Part shown: positions 1 through 8,929 of the stretch, piece after piece
Position numbering within the stretch: the first letter of the stretch is position 1
Layout of the letters: every line of letters begins with the position of its first letter
Assembly: GCA_900770445.1 (NCBI GenBank)
Contig: CAAGKO010000002.1
Coordinates: 1 to 27,922, forward strand
Source of the DNA: an uncultured Oribacterium sp.
GTDB lineage: Bacteria; Bacillota; Clostridia; Lachnospirales; Lachnospiraceae
Reading direction: 5' to 3'
Length of the DNA stretch: 27,922 nt
The notes under the pieces: generated by a model
Database searches by the model: none
What the model was told of the DNA's origin: nothing
Seen by the model: only the letters and a program-made list of their open reading frames with translations
Program-made: the position numbers and the translations under genes

Positions 1-569
1 ATGCAGGTGTTGCTCGAGTGAAGGCACATCGCAGAAACGCGGGACTCATCATCGATGATGGAGCGGACGGTCGCATAGTTGAGACCGACGTCCGTGACGA
101 TACCGACGAGTCCTCCGTTCGCCATGACGTTCTGGTCGACGCGGATGCCGTCCTGGGAGCCCTTATCGATACGGAAGACCTGGAACCAGTTTTCTGAGTC
201 CTTCGCGATGACGCGGGCCGCTACCTTCTCATACTGAAGGTAGTCCTGATCCAGGGCATAAAGATCACGGAGGCGACTCAGCTCGCCCTCGTTCTGGGCG
301 AGCCGGTTGTTCTCCTCCGTGAGCAGATCGATCTGTTCATTTAAGCGCTTGTTCTCCTCCTGTACGGCCTTCAGGCTGCGATGTTCCGCGAGCTCCTCAT
401 AGAGCCCGTAGCCCACGCGGTTGACACCGGACTGGAGCGGCACCAGCACGTAGCCGATCGTGTTGCGGATCGGATTCATGAGACCGTCCTTTACGCTCGA
501 AAGGACGATCATCATGACGCATAGAACCGTGAGAACGATAAAGATATACTTACTCTTCCTGTTTTCCAC
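1..569 (-). CDS. mreC: Rod shape-determining protein MreC, N-terminal part (cut by window edge)
   Basis: MreC is a membrane-anchored scaffold of the cell-elongation machinery that links peptidoglycan synthases to the MreB/MreD complex. The 189 visible codons read without interruption to the left edge. They show a membrane segment at about residues 8-25 (IFIVLTVLCVMMIVL), a heptad-rich coiled coil at about 60-110, and the start of the beta-sheet domain with family-typical stretches (DSENWFQVFRIDKGSQDGI; GLVGIVTDVG; SIIDDESRVSA). The start is GTG at 569. AGGA lies 8 bases before it, and no ATG precedes the membrane segment. The gene overlaps the end of radC by 20 bases, which suggests translational coupling. 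mreB, commonly found between radC and mreC, is not here. The C-terminus lies outside the window. Confidence 0.93.
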   Translation of the reverse strand, partial: MENRKSKYIFIVLTVLCVMMIVLSSVKDGLMNPIRNTIGYVLVPLQSGVNRVGYGLYEELAEHRSLKAVQEENKRLNEQIDLLTEENNRLAQNEGELSRLRDLYALDQDYLQYEKVAARVIAKDSENWFQVFRIDKGSQDGIRVDQNVMANGGLVGIVTDVGLNYATVRSIIDDESRVSAMCLHSSNTC

Positions 570-1260
570 TGATTAATTCCTGTTCTCTGAAGCTGATATA
601 GCGATGGTCGCCGATGATGACATGATCGATGAGTCGGATCCCGACGAGGCGTGCAGCCTGCTCCAGCTCGCATGTGAACTGAATGTCCTCCTCCGATGGT
701 GCAGGATCTCCGCTCGGGTGATTATGCACCATGATGAAACAGGCAGCATGAATGCTGAGCGCTTCGATGAAGATTTCCCGTGATGAAATCGCAGAACGGC
801 AACAGGTGCCGGTCGAAAGGAGCTTATCCTTCAGAAGCTGCATCTGATAGTCGAGATAGAGGATGCGGACGACCTCATGGTCGAGATAGCGAAGGTCCTC
901 CATATAGTACTCTGCCACCAGCTCGGGGCGTGAAAATACGGTATGTTTCACTCTCTTCGCCCGCTGCCAGATGCGGTGCGCGATTTCACCGACGACGTTG
1001 AGCTGAACGGCCTTCACATGGCCGATGCCCTCCACCTGCCGGTACTCCTCCGGCGTAAAATGCATCATGCCGACGAGTCCGTCAAATTCCGGATTCATCG
1101 ATAGTACCTGCTCTGCCACCTCCAGCACGCTGTGATTTTTCGTGCCGGTACGCAGCAGAATCGCGAGAAGCTCGGCGTCCGTGAGGCTCTCCGCCCCCAG
1201 CGTCATACACTTCTCGTATGGCATCTCCTCAGGTTTCAGTTCATTCCATTTATTACACAT
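550..1260 (-). CDS. radC: RadC family JAB/MPN-domain protein (UPF0758)
   Basis: 236 residues, the usual RadC length. The N-terminal helix-hairpin-helix-like region (LTDAELLAILLRTGT; VEGIGHVKAVQL) is followed by a C-terminal JAB/MPN metallohydrolase-like domain. That domain has an intact metal site, HNHPSGDPAPSEED at residues 179-192 (H179, H181, D192). The family was once linked to DNA repair, but its biochemical role is unsettled. The start ATG at 1260 is preceded by AAGGAG with 5 bases of spacing. The gene has its own promoter overlapping the terminator of the preceding gene, and its 3' end overlaps the GTG start of mreC. Order radC-mreC is the normal neighbourhood in Firmicutes. Confidence 0.95.
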   Translation of the reverse strand: MCNKWNELKPEEMPYEKCMTLGAESLTDAELLAILLRTGTKNHSVLEVAEQVLSMNPEFDGLVGMMHFTPEEYRQVEGIGHVKAVQLNVVGEIAHRIWQRAKRVKHTVFSRPELVAEYYMEDLRYLDHEVVRILYLDYQMQLLKDKLLSTGTCCRSAISSREIFIEALSIHAACFIMVHNHPSGDPAPSEEDIQFTCELEQAARLVGIRLIDHVIIGDHRYISFREQELISGKQEE

Positions 1261-1305
1261 ATTTACTCCTTGTCCCAGGGAAGAACATGGAGCCCACGAT
1301 GCCTT

Positions 1306-1334
1306 ATTCTAACATAAAGCGGGAAAACCGTAAA
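1306..1334 (-). promoter_or_regulatory. Predicted sigma-A promoter of radC-mreC
   Basis: On the minus strand TTTACG (1334-1329) and TAGAAT (1311-1306) are separated by exactly 17 bases. They match the -35 and -10 consensus at 4/6 and 5/6. The -35 box lies inside the 3' arm of the preceding terminator hairpin. It would give a leader of about 40 bases before radC. Confidence 0.55.
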
Positions 1335-1355
1335 CGCCTAAGAGTTTACGGTTTT
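1324..1355 (-). terminator. Rho-independent terminator after the PLP-enzyme gene
   Basis: A 12-base-pair perfect stem (AAAACCGTAAAC pairing with GTTTACGGTTTT) has an 8-base loop. On the minus strand it ends in TTTTC. It lies about 80 bases past the stop codon of the 1436-2716 gene and separates the mutS-mutL-miaA unit from radC-mreC. The structure is symmetric, so it could act on either strand. Confidence 0.75.
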
Positions 1356-1435
1356 GTGATGATTCTGTGTCTTGAATTTTTAAGAATTTTCCTGCGATCC
1401 GAAGATGTCCCATGATGATGCAGGGAGATCATCGC

Positions 1436-2716
1436 TTAGATCGTGATGAGGCCTTTTTCCAGCATCTTCTGGACGGACATCATGATGCCGAGCTTTCCGT
1501 GGTACCAGGTAAGACCGCCCTGGAAGTAGACGTTGTACGGGGCACGGATCGGTCCGTCCGCGGAGAGCTCGATGGAGCTGCCCTGTACGAAGGCACCGGC
1601 CGCCATGATGACCTTGCTGTCGTAGCCCGGCATATCGTCCGGATACGGGGTGACGAAGCTGTCGATCGGTGCGGCTGCCTGGATGCCCTGGCAGAACGCG
1701 ACCATGGCCTCCTCGGAGCCGAGGGTGATGGCCTGGATGATGTCGTAGCGGGTGGTGTCGGCGCTTGGGTGGCACTGGAAGCCTAAGCGTTCATATACCT
1801 TCGCGGCGAAGATGGCGGTTTTCTCAGCATTGGCCGTGATCACCGGGGACATGAAGAGACCCTGGTAGAACAGCTTGTTGTTGTCGAGGGAAGCACCGAC
1901 CTCCTTCCCGAGGCCCGGGGTCGTGAGTCGTACGGCTGCACGCTCGACACAGTCCTTCGTGCCGGCGATGTAGCCGCCGAGTGGCGCGAGTCCGCCGCCC
2001 GGATTCTTGATGAGGGAACCGACGACCATGTCGGCTCCGTACAGGGACGGCTCCTCACGGCGGGTAAACTCACCATAGCAGTTATCGACCATGCAGATCA
2101 CGTCCGGCTTGATGGACTTCACGAAGGCGATGAGCTCGCCGATACTCTCCGGAGAGAAGGTATCGCGGCTTGCGTAGCCCTTCGAGCGCTGGATCTCGAC
2201 GAGATGGGTGCGCTCATTGATGGCGGCACGGATGCCGTCGTAGTCGAAGCCGCCGGCCGGCAGCAGGTCCACCTGACGATAGGTGATGCCGTACTCGGCG
2301 AGGCTGCCGGTGGATGGGCGGATACCGATGATCTCCTCGAGGGTGTCATACGGGCCGCCGGCCGGACAGAGGATCTCGTCGCCCGGACGGGTGTTGCCGG
2401 CGAGGGCGATGCCGAGCGCGTGTGTACCGGAGGTGATCTGTGAGCGGACGAGTGCATCCTCTGTGCCGAAGACATGCGCATAGACCTGCTCGAGCGTATC
2501 ACGACCGATATCATCGTAGCCGTAGCCGGTGGTGCCATAAAGATGTGCCTCGGATACGTGTGCGTCCTGGAAGGCCTTCACGACCTTCAGCTGATTGTAC
2601 TCGGCGATGCGGTCGATCTCCTCGAAGCGGTCGCGGAGGTCGGCGAGGGCCTCCTCACAGAGTGTATATACTTCTTCCTTTATGCCCAGTGCTCGGAACA
2701 TGTCTCGATTATCCAT
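1436..2716 (-). CDS. Methionine gamma-lyase family protein (aluminium resistance/YnbB family)
   Basis: 426-residue fold-type I pyridoxal-phosphate enzyme of the Cys/Met-metabolism superfamily. It belongs to the branch annotated as 'aluminum resistance protein' or 'methionine gamma-lyase family', with B. subtilis YnbB as the relative. Visible hallmarks are HLYGTTGYGYDDIGRDTLE near the N-terminus, SQITSGTHALGIALAG, the cofactor aspartate region ICMVDNCYGEF, and the likely Schiff-base lysine near residue 237 in SLIKNPGGGLAPLGGYIAG. The true substrate is not established for this family. The start overlaps the end of miaA by 37 bases, so the two are co-transcribed. A GAAGGA lies about 12 bases before the ATG. 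The gene ends the transcription unit; a terminator follows. Chromosomal linkage to miaA is common in Firmicutes. Confidence 0.9.
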   Translation of the reverse strand: MDNRDMFRALGIKEEVYTLCEEALADLRDRFEEIDRIAEYNQLKVVKAFQDAHVSEAHLYGTTGYGYDDIGRDTLEQVYAHVFGTEDALVRSQITSGTHALGIALAGNTRPGDEILCPAGGPYDTLEEIIGIRPSTGSLAEYGITYRQVDLLPAGGFDYDGIRAAINERTHLVEIQRSKGYASRDTFSPESIGELIAFVKSIKPDVICMVDNCYGEFTRREEPSLYGADMVVGSLIKNPGGGLAPLGGYIAGTKDCVERAAVRLTTPGLGKEVGASLDNNKLFYQGLFMSPVITANAEKTAIFAAKVYERLGFQCHPSADTTRYDIIQAITLGSEEAMVAFCQGIQAAAPIDSFVTPYPDDMPGYDSKVIMAAGAFVQGSSIELSADGPIRAPYNVYFQGGLTWYHGKLGIMMSVQKMLEKGLITI

Positions 2717-3744
2717 TCTACTATCTTTTCCTTCTTATATTTGAAATTCTGAAGCTCGACCCAGTGTACGTCGCGCTCGCGGCGGAACCAGGTGAGCTGG
2801 CGCTTCGCATAATTCCGCGAGTTCTGCTGGATCTTAGCGACAGCCTGAGCCATTATAACACGATTCTCCGGGGTTTCAAGCGGGAGGGCTCGGAGTTCTG
2901 TCTCGGACACGATGGATTTCGCGGCTTCCTCGACGGAAATGCCTTTCTGATATGCGAGGATCGTGTCAAGCGCCGAGAGGACCTCACGGTAGCCGATGCC
3001 CTTCATCGAAGTGCGCTCCGGCGGCAGGTTACGGGCACGGAGCCGGATGCACTCGTCGAGGAGACCGTCCTGCAGCATGCACTCGACGCGCTGGTTGATG
3101 CGCTGGTAGAGCTTCTCCCGCTCGTCGTTCAGGACGAAGAAGACGCTGTCGTAGATGGCGGTCTTCCTGCTCTCCTCTTCGTTGTGTGCAGAGATCGGCG
3201 TGCCGTGGAGTTCGTAGAAGCTGAGCGCACGGATCACGCGGCGGATATTATGGGCGTGGATCTTTTCGGTCGATGCCGGGTCGACCTCGTGGAGCCGCTC
3301 ATAGAGTTGCTCCGGTCCGCCCGACTGGTCCGCGATCGCCTGGAGGCGGGCCGAGACTTCCTGATGCTTCGCGTCGTCCTCTTCGGTGAAATCGATGCCG
3401 TAGAGAAGCGCCTGGATATAGAAGCCGGTGCCGCCGACGAGGATCGGGATATGGCCACGCCGGTAGATGCCGTCGATGGCTTCCGTCGCCATCTGCTGGA
3501 AAAGCTGCACGTCATAATCGGTGTCGACGTCGATGACGTCGATGAGGTGGTGCGGCACGCCGTCCATCTCCTGCGGTGTCACCTTCGCGGAGCCGATGTC
3601 GAGGCCGCGGTAGACCTGCACGGAGTCGGCGGAGACGATCTCGCCGCCGAGCGCTTTCGCCAGCGCCACCGAGGTGCTCGTCTTCCCCACCGCCGTCGGG
3701 CCGGCGAGGATGATGAGCGGCTTTTTACTGAAATCAATATTCAT
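2680..3744 (-). CDS. miaA: tRNA dimethylallyltransferase MiaA
   Basis: Transfers a dimethylallyl group to N6 of A37 in tRNAs reading UNN codons, the substrate step for MiaB, which is encoded upstream in the same cluster. Seen: P-loop GPTAVGKT near residue 14, SADSVQVYRGLDIGSAK, the GGTGFYIQALLYG segment, and the C-terminal RNYAKRQLTWFRR signature. The start is the ATG at 3744 with AAAGGA 8 bases upstream; an in-frame extension to 3813 would read through a hairpin repeat and is rejected. At 354 residues it is somewhat longer than the roughly 310-residue typical form. The extra residues sit just before the RNYAKRQ motif (VSETELRALPLETPENRVI region). The 3' end overlaps the next gene by 37 bases. 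Confidence 0.95.
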   Translation of the reverse strand: MNIDFSKKPLIILAGPTAVGKTSTSVALAKALGGEIVSADSVQVYRGLDIGSAKVTPQEMDGVPHHLIDVIDVDTDYDVQLFQQMATEAIDGIYRRGHIPILVGGTGFYIQALLYGIDFTEEDDAKHQEVSARLQAIADQSGGPEQLYERLHEVDPASTEKIHAHNIRRVIRALSFYELHGTPISAHNEEESRKTAIYDSVFFVLNDEREKLYQRINQRVECMLQDGLLDECIRLRARNLPPERTSMKGIGYREVLSALDTILAYQKGISVEEAAKSIVSETELRALPLETPENRVIMAQAVAKIQQNSRNYAKRQLTWFRRERDVHWVELQNFKYKKEKIVEWIIETCSEHWA

Positions 3745-3779
3745 TTCATAATTCCTTTCAGCCAGGGCAAATGACCAGT

Positions 3780-3870
3780 AAACGTTCAGGCAGGGGACCC
3801 GGCTTGATTTCACACGGTCTCTCCGTATGGCCTCCGTTGCCTCCCCTCCTGGTCCCTGCCTGAACGGTTA
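3780..3870 (-). repeat. Short foldback element A (motif in hairpin loop) between mutL and miaA
   Basis: Outer arms of about 16 base pairs (CGTTCAGGCAGGGACC against GGTCCCCTGCCTGAACG, one bulged base) enclose a loop of about 50 bases. The loop contains GGCCATACGGAGAGACCGTG on the minus strand, followed by TGAAATCAAGCCGGGTCCCC. That second stretch is the same as in the left arm of the full element at 10567-10785. The element is therefore half of a long foldback repeat whose ends now pair with each other. It starts 7 bases after the mutL stop codon. No U-run follows, so it is not a classical terminator. Confidence 0.75.
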
Positions 3871-3876
3871 CAATTA

Positions 3877-6120
3877 CTAGACGATACGTTTAAATTTCTT
3901 CTCCAGTTCCGTCTTCGACATGGAGATGATCGTCGGGCGGCCGTGCGGGCAGGCGTACGGGTTCTCGAGGGTCAGGAGCTCGCCGATGAGGGCGTCGGCT
4001 TCCATGAGGCTGAGTCTGTTGTTGCCCTTGACGGCGGCCTTGCAGGACATCGAGGCGATTTTGTCGTAGATGGTGTCCGGGGTCGTCATGCCGGCTTCGT
4101 CCGTGAGCTCATCGAGGATCTCGAGGAGGAGCTCCTTCTTGCCGAGCTCCGGGAGATCGGTCGGGATGGCGGAGATGCTGTAGTCGCGATCACCGAGTCC
4201 CGAAATCACATAGCCGAGCTGCTCGAAGTAGCGCATGTGCTCCTCGAGGACACGGGCTTCGTCGGCGGTCAGGGTCAGGAGAATCGGCGGATTCAGGTAC
4301 TGGCTGGCCGGCTTCTTCTCGCGGAGACGCTTCATCATGCGCTCGAAGTTCACCTTCTCGTGGGCAGCGTGCTGGTCGATGATGTAGAGCTTATCGCCAT
4401 ACTCGACGAGCCAGTAGGTCTCGAAGACCTGACCGATGATGCGGTGCGCGGTGCGCGCCTGTTCACTCAGGAAACGCTCCGAGAACAGGGTTTCCTGCTC
4501 CGGCTTCTGCGGTGCGGGCGCGGAGACTGCGGTCTTCGGTGACGTAGATGGCGCGAGTGCAGCGGGTGCGGCTGCCGGGGTCTCCGATGACATAGATGGC
4601 GCTTCGTCGGCTGCGGTACTCTTTTCTTCCAGCTGCGCAGAAATCGAAACTGCATCGGTCGCTTCCTTCACTTCGTGCGGCACCGAAGCCTCGTTCGTTT
4701 CAGCTGCTGTCTGAATGTCCTTCGTAACGATATCATCATTTGTCGAAAGCCGTTCAGCAACATACGGTTTTTGTTCTTCTGCGGTAGTCGCGGTATCCGA
4801 CAATGTAGTTACGGCACGCGACATCTCTGCTTCGCTTCTCCGCTCATGGAGTCCGTCCCGGCTGCCGCTGCTGCCTATGCGGGACTGTCCCTGGAGGTAA
4901 ATGTCCTCCTTCGGGGCGGCGTCCGGGTTCAGCTGCGGGCGAAGGGCTTCCGCGTAGACTTCACGGGTCGCCTCCACGCGCTTCTTTTCAAACGGCTCGA
5001 CGTGTGGCATGGCCGGGGTCTTCGGCGCGGTGCTTCCGCCTCCGGTCGAAGCTGCGGCGTGTGCACCCCTGCCGTCGTCTGCATTGTCAAGATCTGTGTT
5101 TACGATCAGCTCCGTCTGGCGGAGGGCGTTCTGCACGGCGTCGAGGACGGAGTTATAGATGAGCATCCCGTCGGAGAAGCGCACCTCGAGCTTCTGCGGG
5201 TGGACGTTCACGTCGACGATCTCCGGGTTCACGTCGATCATCAGGACGACGAACGGGAACTTGTGCTGCATGAGGAAGGCGCGGTAGCCGTCCTCGATGG
5301 CCTTCATGATCATCGGATTCTTCACGAAGCGCTCATTCACGAAGTAGAGCTCGAAGTTGCGGTTCGCGCGGGTGATGACGGGCTTTCCGATGAAGCCGTG
5401 GACGGTAACCGCCGGGAGTCCGGTGAGGGTCGAGCGCTGGTAGGCGCGGTTCACGGTGATGAGCTGATTCGTGACGTCGCGGCCGTAGATCGAGTAGATC
5501 ACGTCCATGAGAGAGCCGTTGCCGAGCGTCGCGAGGAGCTGGCGGCCGTCCTGCAGGTAGCGGAAGGCGACCTCCGGGTGGGCCAATGCTTCTTTCTCAA
5601 GGATGTCCTGGATCCGGGCAGCTTCGGCCTGCGGACTTTTCAGGAACTTGCGACGGGCCGGGACGTTTTTAAAGAGGTCGCGGACGATGAAAGTCGTGCC
5701 GTCCGGTGCGCCGATCTGAGCGAAATCCTTCTCGACGCCACCTTCGATCTGGTAGTGCACGGCCATGAGCGCGCCCGGGGTCTTCGTGATCAGCTCTACA
5801 CGGGCGACGCTGGCGATGGAGGCGAGGGCCTCACCGCGGAAGCCGAGGGTCTGGATGCTGATGAGATCGCGGGCATCCCGGATCTTCGAGGTGGCATGGC
5901 GGACGAAGGCGTTGCGCACGTCCTCCTCTGCGATGCCGCCGCCGTTATCCGTCACGCGGATCATGGAGATACCACCGTCGCGGATCTCGACCGATACCGC
6001 GGTGCTGCCGGCATCGATGGCGTTCTCGAGGAGCTCCTTCACGACGCTTAGCGGCCGCTCGATCACCTCGCCCGCCGCAATCTGATTGATGGTCTCATCA
6101 CTTAAAATGTTGATTTTCAT
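3877..6120 (-). CDS. mutL: DNA mismatch repair endonuclease MutL
   Basis: MutL couples mismatch recognition by MutS to strand incision and excision. The 747 residues contain the GHKL ATPase motifs (ELLENAIDAG, VTDNGGGI, TLGFRGEALASI) and the transducer domain ending near residue 335. A long Ala/Ser/Thr/Pro/Glu-rich, probably disordered linker runs from about 335 to 550, followed by the dimerization/endonuclease domain. The metal motif DQHA-x2-E-x4-E is intact at 582-593, with the companion SCKAAVKGN (C693) and CPHGRP (C724, H726) motifs. This places it with the nicking MutL of bacteria that lack MutH. SQYLNPPILL could be a clamp-binding segment. The 133-base gap to mutS holds palindromic repeats. 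Confidence 0.97.
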   Translation of the reverse strand: MKINILSDETINQIAAGEVIERPLSVVKELLENAIDAGSTAVSVEIRDGGISMIRVTDNGGGIAEEDVRNAFVRHATSKIRDARDLISIQTLGFRGEALASIASVARVELITKTPGALMAVHYQIEGGVEKDFAQIGAPDGTTFIVRDLFKNVPARRKFLKSPQAEAARIQDILEKEALAHPEVAFRYLQDGRQLLATLGNGSLMDVIYSIYGRDVTNQLITVNRAYQRSTLTGLPAVTVHGFIGKPVITRANRNFELYFVNERFVKNPMIMKAIEDGYRAFLMQHKFPFVVLMIDVNPEIVDVNVHPQKLEVRFSDGMLIYNSVLDAVQNALRQTELIVNTDLDNADDGRGAHAAASTGGGSTAPKTPAMPHVEPFEKKRVEATREVYAEALRPQLNPDAAPKEDIYLQGQSRIGSSGSRDGLHERRSEAEMSRAVTTLSDTATTAEEQKPYVAERLSTNDDIVTKDIQTAAETNEASVPHEVKEATDAVSISAQLEEKSTAADEAPSMSSETPAAAPAALAPSTSPKTAVSAPAPQKPEQETLFSERFLSEQARTAHRIIGQVFETYWLVEYGDKLYIIDQHAAHEKVNFERMMKRLREKKPASQYLNPPILLTLTADEARVLEEHMRYFEQLGYVISGLGDRDYSISAIPTDLPELGKKELLLEILDELTDEAGMTTPDTIYDKIASMSCKAAVKGNNRLSLMEADALIGELLTLENPYACPHGRPTIISMSKTELEKKFKRIV

Positions 6121-6172
6121 GTGTCAATCCTCGATTCATTGAGTCGGAACTCTGTTGACTCCCGGAAGTCAT

Positions 6173-6240
6173 GGGGGTCAGACCCCCTTATGGATATATT
6201 CATGGGGATTCGACCACTACGAGTGGGTCTGACCCCTTGG
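6173..6240. repeat. GGGGTCAGACCCC-type palindromes in the mutS-mutL gap
   Basis: Two copies of a short palindrome occupy the gap: GGGGGTCAGACCCCC at 6173-6187 and GGGTCTGACCC at 6225-6235. Both are surrounded by sequence shared with the second cluster at 12100-12195 (CCTTGGCCTC; CTTCCGGGAG; CGTAGTG). Palindromes of this kind are REP-like and I recall them near RAYT-type transposases, but none is present here. Confidence 0.75.
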
Positions 6241-6253
6241 CCTCGCGGACATG

Positions 6254-8929
6254 TTATGACAGCTTGAAGCGGTCCTTCAGTTCGTAGAGGGTGTTCATGG
6301 CATCGAGCGGGGTCATGTGGTTGATGTCGATGGCGCGGAGGTAGTCGATGGCGTCGCGGATCGATGCCGGGAGCACCGGTTCGGCCGCCGCTGCGGCTGT
6401 CTTTGCTTCCTCAGGTGCTGTTTTTGCGCCGGTGCCGCTCTCCTCGAGCGCGAGGCTTTCCTGACAGAAGCCCGGCTCGCGGTCGAGCTCGCGCGCCTTC
6501 GCGAGGATATCCGCGTCGCTGAGCTCCGCGGCGATCTCCTTCGCCCGGTCGATGACCGGTTTCGGCACGCCGGCGAGGCTCGCCACGTCGATGCCGTACG
6601 ACTGGTCGGCGCCCCCAGGGATGATCTTCCGGAGGAACACGATGTCCTGATCGTGGTTGGTGACCGCGATACAGTAGTTGTTAACGCCGTCCAGCCGTCC
6701 CTCGAGCTCGGTGAGCTCGTGATAATGCGTGGCGAAGAGGGTCTTCGCCCGAACGACCTTCGCGATGTACTCGACCACGGCCCAGGCGATGCTGAGGCCG
6801 TCGAAGGTCGAGGTACCGCGGCCGATCTCATCGAGGATCAGCAGCGACTTCGTCGTCGCATTCCGGAGGATATTCGCCACCTCGTTCATCTCCACCATGA
6901 AGGTCGACTGCCCGGACGCGAGGTCGTCGCTTGCGCCGACCCGCGTGAAGATACGGTCGCAGATCGAGATATCCGCATGGCTCGCCGGCACGAAGGAGCC
7001 GATGCTCGCCATCAGCACGATCAGCGCCACCTGCCGCATGTAGGTCGATTTACCGGCCATATTCGGTCCGGTGATGATGGCGATCCGGTCCGTCGCATCG
7101 TCGAGGCGGGTATCATTGGTCACGAACATCCCATCCTGGAGCAGCTTCTCGATGACCGGATGACGACCATCCTTGATGTCGATGCGTCCCGCCTCGTTGA
7201 TCTCCGGACGGCAGTAGTTGTTGCTCGTCGCGACCTTCGAAAGCGAGATCAGGCAGTCCAGCAGCGCCACATAGTGCGAGGTCTTCTGCACGCGCTGCAC
7301 GTTCTCCGCGATGGTATCCCGCACATCGCAGAAAAGCTCGTACTCGAGCTGGTGCAGCTTCTCCTCCGCACCGAGGATCTCATTCTGAAGCTTCTCGAGC
7401 TCCTCCGTCGTGTAGCGCTCCGCGCCCGTCAGCGTCTGCTTCCGGATATAGTCCGCCGGTACGAGGTCCTTGAAGCTGTTCGTCACCTCGATGCAGTAGC
7501 CGAAGATACGATTGAACTTCACCTTCAGTGTCTTGATACCCGTACGCTCCCGCTCCCGCTGCTCGAGCTCCGCGAGCCACTGCTTACCGTTCAGCTTCGA
7601 CTGCATATAGCGGTCCGCCTCCGCGTGGTAGCCCTCCCGGATGATGCCGCCATCGCGGCTCGATACCGGCGGATCCTCCACGATCGCCTGGTCGATCCTC
7701 TGGTAGAGCTCCTGCATCTCGTCGATGCCCTCATAGATTTCCTTCATGAGCGGGGACCGGAAGAGCCCGAGCTCCTGCCGGATATCCGGCAGCATGCGGA
7801 GCGACTGCTTGAAGGCGATGAGGTCGCGCGGATTCGCCGTCTTATAGCAGATCTTTCCGAGCAGACGCTCGAAATCGTAAACGGTGTTCAGGTACTCGGA
7901 CATCTCCTCCCGGTCGATATAGTGTCCGCAGAGCTCCTCGATGGCGTCCTGCCGTGCGAGGATCTGCGCCCGGTCGATGAGCGGCTGCTCGAGGAAACGA
8001 CGGAGCATACGTGCGCCCATCGCGGTCCGGGTCTTATCGAGGACCCAGAGCAGCGTCCCGCGCTTTTTCTTCTCCCGCATCGTCTCGATGAGCTCGAGGT
8101 TCCGCTGGGTCGCCGTGTCGATGATCATGTACTGGCTGCTTGCGTAGTAGCGGATGTTCGAGATATGCGCGACGGTGTTCTTCTGCGTCTCATAGACATA
8201 GTGCAGCGCCGCCGCGGCACTCAGACGCGCGAGGTCCCGGTCCGCGAGGCCGATGCCCTGAATGCTCGCATGAAAATGCTCCTCGAGCAGCTTCGTCGCC
8301 GCCTCATCCTTGTATACAGCATCTTCGAGCTCCGTGATGATCAGATTGAAGCGGTCCTTGATGAAGTCCGTGTCCGCGCCCGAAATCATAAACGCCTGAT
8401 TGCACACGATCTCCGCCGGCTGGAAGCGGCTCAGCTCATCGAGCACCTCCTTCACCGTACCGCAGGTCGTCGTCAGGAACTCTCCGGTCGACACATCGAC
8501 GCTGCTGACACCGAAGCCAGACGCATCGTAGAAGATGCTCATGAGAAAGTTGTTTTTCGTCTCGTCGAGCCCCTGTTCGGCGGTCAATGTTCCCGGTGTC
8601 ACCACGCGGATGACCCCTCGTTTCACCAGTCCCTTCGCGAGCTTCGGATCCTCGAGCTGCTCCGCGATGGCCACCTTATAGCCCGCACCCACGAGACGCG
8701 TCACATAGCTGTCCGCCGCATGAAACGGGATGCCGCACATCGGTGCCCGCTCCGCCTGTCCGCAGTCCTTCCCGGTCAGCACCAGATCCAGCACCGACGA
8801 CGCGGTCTTCGCATCCTCATAGAACATCTCGTAGAAATCGCCGATGCGATAAAAGAGGATGCAGTCCGGATACTGCTTTTTGGTTTCGAGGTACTCTGCC
8901 ATCATCGGCGACAACTTTTTCTCAGCCAT
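6254..8929 (-). CDS. mutS: DNA mismatch repair protein MutS
   Basis: Mismatch-recognition ATPase. The 891-residue protein begins with the mismatch-binding domain, including the Phe-x-Glu motif in GDFYEMF. The connector, lever and clamp domains follow. The ATPase has Walker A GPNMAGKST near residue 620, Walker B LLILDEIGRGTSTFDG near 695, and the signature and dimer motifs (FATHYHELTELE). A charged, alanine-rich segment of about 40 residues precedes a C-terminal helical tail (PLDAMNTLYELKDRF). The start is the ATG at 8929 with AAAGGA 5 bases upstream; a longer frame to 8971 lacks a ribosome site. The gene lies between miaB and mutL, a conserved clostridial arrangement. Confidence 0.97.
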   Translation of the reverse strand: MAEKKLSPMMAEYLETKKQYPDCILFYRIGDFYEMFYEDAKTASSVLDLVLTGKDCGQAERAPMCGIPFHAADSYVTRLVGAGYKVAIAEQLEDPKLAKGLVKRGVIRVVTPGTLTAEQGLDETKNNFLMSIFYDASGFGVSSVDVSTGEFLTTTCGTVKEVLDELSRFQPAEIVCNQAFMISGADTDFIKDRFNLIITELEDAVYKDEAATKLLEEHFHASIQGIGLADRDLARLSAAAALHYVYETQKNTVAHISNIRYYASSQYMIIDTATQRNLELIETMREKKKRGTLLWVLDKTRTAMGARMLRRFLEQPLIDRAQILARQDAIEELCGHYIDREEMSEYLNTVYDFERLLGKICYKTANPRDLIAFKQSLRMLPDIRQELGLFRSPLMKEIYEGIDEMQELYQRIDQAIVEDPPVSSRDGGIIREGYHAEADRYMQSKLNGKQWLAELEQRERERTGIKTLKVKFNRIFGYCIEVTNSFKDLVPADYIRKQTLTGAERYTTEELEKLQNEILGAEEKLHQLEYELFCDVRDTIAENVQRVQKTSHYVALLDCLISLSKVATSNNYCRPEINEAGRIDIKDGRHPVIEKLLQDGMFVTNDTRLDDATDRIAIITGPNMAGKSTYMRQVALIVLMASIGSFVPASHADISICDRIFTRVGASDDLASGQSTFMVEMNEVANILRNATTKSLLILDEIGRGTSTFDGLSIAWAVVEYIAKVVRAKTLFATHYHELTELEGRLDGVNNYCIAVTNHDQDIVFLRKIIPGGADQSYGIDVASLAGVPKPVIDRAKEIAAELSDADILAKARELDREPGFCQESLALEESGTGAKTAPEEAKTAAAAAEPVLPASIRDAIDYLRAIDINHMTPLDAMNTLYELKDRFKLS

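Noticed and set aside
3780..3870. Element A and the other motif hairpins as ordinary rho-independent terminators
   Set aside because: The stems are strong but no U-run follows any of them, unlike the true terminators at 1324-1355 and 24060-24097.
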